A stretch of DNA of 64,000 nucleotides from positions 434,001-498,000 of the forward strand of contig NZ_RQFO01000004.1 of the NCBI RefSeq assembly GCF_004770045.1, given 5' to 3'. Source of the DNA: Leptospira montravelensis (GTDB lineage: Bacteria > Spirochaetota > Leptospiria > Leptospirales > Leptospiraceae). Below the pieces are notes generated by a model. It searched no databases. It was not told where the DNA came from and saw only the letters and a program-made list of their open reading frames with translations. This document shows, one piece after another, positions 61,760-64,000 of this stretch (within the stretch, counting starts at the first letter, position 1; the number at the start of each line of letters is the position of its first letter). The position numbers were made by a program, and so were the translations under genes.

Positions 61760-63748
61760 TTAAGACTTCGGCAAAAGTTGGAATTTTCTTTCCAATTCAT
61801 TAAATTCCGTAATGAGAGGAACGCCTTTTGGTAAACTTTGCAACACGTTTTTCCCATACGATTTTGTATGCACCCTTGGATCAAGAATGCTCACCATTCC
61901 CGTATCTGACTGCGAACGAATCAGGCGACCAAAACCTTGACGTAAAAGTAAACAGGTTTTAGGCACTTGCATTTCCCAAAAAGGACTTTTTCCTTTTTTT
62001 TCCATATCTTCCATTTTAGCTTGTAACACGGGCTCTGTCGGAACCTGGAAGGGAAGTTTTGTTACAATCACGTTTCTAAGTTTATCACCCTTTATGTCTA
62101 CACCTTGCCAAAAACTTGAGACACCAAAAAGAACACTTTTATCATTAGCAAGAAACTCCCGTTTGGCGGCTATTGGGCCCATTTCCGTTTGAGAAAAAAT
62201 TGGATAGGGCACTTGGTTTCTTAATTCTTCGTAAAGTTCTGTTAAAAGTTTATTGGATGTAAATAGTACAAATGCATCGCCTTCCGAAAGTTTTAAAAGC
62301 CTTGCGATCCAATAGGATAAATCCGATTTATTTTTACGAGGATCTTGGACAGGATCTGCCACTTGTTTGGGGACAAAAAGAAGCGAATGAGTGTTATATG
62401 CAAATGGGGAAGCCAAAGTTTTTGTTTTTACTTCAGTAATACCAACTTCTTTTAAAAAATACTGAAAATTCCCGGCAGTCGGAGATAGAGTTGCCGAGGT
62501 CATCACAACAGAATCCATATTGGGAAATAATGTATTGGCTAAAATTTCATCCGTATTTTTCGGTTGGGAAAATAAATAATAAAATGGATCTTTTGCCGAA
62601 TGCGGCGGAGGTTCAATCCAAAAAACTAAATTAGGATTGGTTTTTAAACGAAAGTCATTTAGAAACGAGGAGGCTTTTTTTAGGTTCCCAGAAACCATCT
62701 CAAGTCCAAGTGCCATTTCCTTTTCTTCCATATCTTCGCTGTCTTTTTTATATTTAGAAAGTAAACTTTCTAACTGCGAAGCTAAATCTCCCAAAGTATC
62801 TTCTAAGGCTCCATTATCCAATTTGATTCGTTCTGTATGACGAGTCGAAAACTGGTTGAATTGTAAAGGAATGGCAGAAAGTAACATTCGAAAAAAATCA
62901 TTCGCATAACCAATAGAAGCTTCTACCGATTTCATTATTTTTTCGCTGTTTTTGAGTTTTAAAACAAGGCCGGTTCTTTTTTCAGGAAAATAAAGATAAT
63001 GGAGGAGGTTCATTAAAAGATCATAACGAATCTCTGAACCAAAAGCACGTCCCACAATCTCTGGAAAAGCATGGGCTTCATCAATGACAAGTTGCGAAAA
63101 GGGTGGGAGGATTTTAAAATCACCAGCTAAATGGCTTGCTAATAGATGATGGTTTACGATTAAAATATTAGCCTTTTTCCATTTTTCCTTTTCTAAAAAA
63201 TAATAGGATGAACTAAAGTTCGGACAGTTTCTCCCCAAACAGTTGTCAGATTCTCTTGCGACAGAACCCCAAAAGGAATTGGATAAAAATCCATCATATT
63301 CTGCACGAATCCCTGCTGTAGTTTGTTTTTCCCAATTCACAAAGTATTGGATCGATGATTCCATTTCAGGGCCGAAATCACCACGTTCCATCACACGGCC
63401 ATACTTACGTTTGCAAAGATAATTATTCGCACCAAGAGCCACCATTGCATTGACGGGAACCCCAAGTGCTTCAGATACCAGAGGGATGTCTTTGTACAAT
63501 AATTGGTCTTGTAAGGATTTAGTTTCTGTGGAAACAACCACTGTACATTCATTTTCTAAAGAAAATAAGGCGCTGGGAATTAAATAAGCAAGGGACTTTC
63601 CAACACCTGTACCCGCTTCAATGGCCCAATGGGAACCTGTATTAAAGGCAGATTCAATGGACGTAGACATATCCATTTGTTCTTTCCTAACTTCATAATC
63701 CTTCCAAAGTTTTGGAAGTTGTTTTGTGAAAACCGTTTGAACGTCCAA
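61760..63748 (-). CDS. DinG/XPD-type DNA helicase with one iron-sulfur Cys missing
   Basis: A 662-residue superfamily 2 helicase: VRKEQMDMS (Q motif), Walker A IEAGTGVGKSLAYLIPS, DEAH in LVIDEAHAF, VMTSATLSP, and the late FWQGVDIKGDKLRNVIVTKLPF and RQGFGRLIRSQSD. The iron-sulfur domain has Cys112 (NYLC), Cys170 and Cys175 (DNCLGRNCPN), but the fourth ligand position, six residues after the third, is Ser181. So a canonical 4Fe-4S cluster with four Cys is not possible unless another residue serves. The start is a TTG at 63748, three bases after the upstream small gene. Confidence 0.85.
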   Translation of the reverse strand: MDVQTVFTKQLPKLWKDYEVRKEQMDMSTSIESAFNTGSHWAIEAGTGVGKSLAYLIPSALFSLENECTVVVSTETKSLQDQLLYKDIPLVSEALGVPVNAMVALGANNYLCKRKYGRVMERGDFGPEMESSIQYFVNWEKQTTAGIRAEYDGFLSNSFWGSVARESDNCLGRNCPNFSSSYYFLEKEKWKKANILIVNHHLLASHLAGDFKILPPFSQLVIDEAHAFPEIVGRAFGSEIRYDLLMNLLHYLYFPEKRTGLVLKLKNSEKIMKSVEASIGYANDFFRMLLSAIPLQFNQFSTRHTERIKLDNGALEDTLGDLASQLESLLSKYKKDSEDMEEKEMALGLEMVSGNLKKASSFLNDFRLKTNPNLVFWIEPPPHSAKDPFYYLFSQPKNTDEILANTLFPNMDSVVMTSATLSPTAGNFQYFLKEVGITEVKTKTLASPFAYNTHSLLFVPKQVADPVQDPRKNKSDLSYWIARLLKLSEGDAFVLFTSNKLLTELYEELRNQVPYPIFSQTEMGPIAAKREFLANDKSVLFGVSSFWQGVDIKGDKLRNVIVTKLPFQVPTEPVLQAKMEDMEKKGKSPFWEMQVPKTCLLLRQGFGRLIRSQSDTGMVSILDPRVHTKSYGKNVLQSLPKGVPLITEFNELERKFQLLPKS

Positions 63749-63751
63749 TCG

Positions 63752-63868
63752 TTAATGCCTATTGCGAAAAAGAAGAACAATACAAACAACTGTCAAACTA
63801 ATCACAGAAACTAATGAGACAGTCATTATGAGCATCCCTTGCCAATTGAGTTCCCCAGGTGAAATCAT
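63752..63868 (-). CDS. 38-residue single-span membrane protein
   Basis: From the ATG at 63868 to TAA at 63754-63752 the frame encodes 38 residues: MISPGELNWQGMLIMTVSL, then a hydrophobic span (about 12-34) and the basic end FRNRH. The ATG overlaps the stop of the upstream gene (ATGA), and the DinG gene begins 3 bases after its stop, so it is embedded in an operon. These couplings and the clean membrane helix argue it is real. No family recognised. Confidence 0.6.
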   Translation of the reverse strand: MISPGELNWQGMLIMTVSLVSVISLTVVCIVLLFRNRH

Positions 63869-64000
63869 AGGACAACCTTTTCCTTTTTTTCACCAAGGGC
63901 TTTGGCTACCAAAAAATAAATAAAACCATAAATCAATATAAGACCTATAACAACAGAACGAGCCACAATCGCTTTTGTTTTGGCATCTTCCACATTTTCA
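63865..64000 (-). CDS. C-terminal end of a small membrane protein (cut by window edge)
   Basis: The last 44 residues are visible, starting ENVEDAKTKAIVARSVVIGL and ending EKKEKVVL, with one transmembrane span (about visible residues 15-34) and a basic tail. The N-terminus lies beyond 64000. The stop overlaps the start of the 38-residue gene (ATGA). I do not recognise the family. Confidence 0.55.
   Translation of the reverse strand, partial: ENVEDAKTKAIVARSVVIGLILIYGFIYFLVAKALGEKKEKVVL

Noticed and set aside
1..64000. CRISPR arrays, transposases, tRNA or rRNA genes
   Set aside because: I looked for regularly spaced repeats, transposase motifs, cloverleaf arms and rRNA-like sequence by eye and saw none; a dedicated scan could still find a short one.

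Overview
The window looks like a chromosomal segment of a spirochaete of the genus Leptospira. This rests on AT-rich coding DNA with several TTG/GTG starts, several short-signal lipoproteins with loose lipoboxes, many SpoIIE/PP2C, STAS and cyclic-di-GMP proteins, a double-membrane envelope set (LptD-like, AsmA-like and beta-barrel proteins), and an MqnA homologue. A free-living member of the genus is possible, but the sequence alone does not settle this. Genes are tightly packed in short operons, often with ATGA overlaps. I see no rRNA, tRNA, CRISPR array, insertion sequence or prophage.

Layout: 1-3.2 kb holds rplU-prp-rpmA-obgE (minus), divergent from typA. 3.3-6.3 kb has envelope genes (AsmA-like, a small hypothetical, a beta-barrel protein). 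6.4-10.4 kb has a GAF-PP2C-TPR phosphatase with an unusual nested inverted-repeat leader, an ammonium transporter, and a lipoprotein that begins right at the base of a strong hairpin. 10.4-12.6 kb has mqnA, cheR and a HIT protein. 12.7-23.3 kb is a cell-wall/division cluster (rsmH, ftsL-like, murE, mraY, ftsW, murG, murC) meeting purK-purE-murF head-on; ftsI and murD are missing from it. 23.4-26.6 kb has an oxidoreductase, a UbiB-type kinase and lspA.

26.7-37.4 kb is an accessory, signalling-rich region: a nitrilase-like protein lacking its catalytic Cys, a large unrecognised protein, a MoxR ATPase/VWA pair, a PrsW-like protease with an extra C-terminal domain, and a divergent unit around an 18-bp palindrome (exported protein versus membrane SpoIIE phosphatase plus TPR partner) with a STAS protein. 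A probable 59-residue gene lies at 37.5 kb. 37.8-44.8 kb holds a cyclic-di-GMP protein with degenerate REC and GGDEF domains, an M48 peptidase, a MORN lipoprotein, a UvrD-type helicase and a REC-histidine kinase with a degenerate ATPase domain.

45-53.6 kb is a plus-strand run of lptD-like, sugar-phosphate transferase, gatC, gatA, hisF and a sodium/solute symporter. 53.6-58.7 kb is a five-gene overlapping minus operon (folD, esterase-like, cysS, SpoU methyltransferase, lipase-like lipoprotein). asnS and a TPR protein follow. The right end has an LPP20-like protein, a DinG-type helicase lacking one iron-sulfur Cys, and two tiny single-span membrane proteins, one cut by the edge.

The observations most worth a second look are the nested leader before the phosphatase-amt operon, the amt/lipoprotein coupling hairpin, Prp beside an L27 that cannot carry an N-terminal extension, the palindrome-centred envelope signalling locus, and a set of enzymes that keep their fold but have lost a single catalytic or ligand residue.
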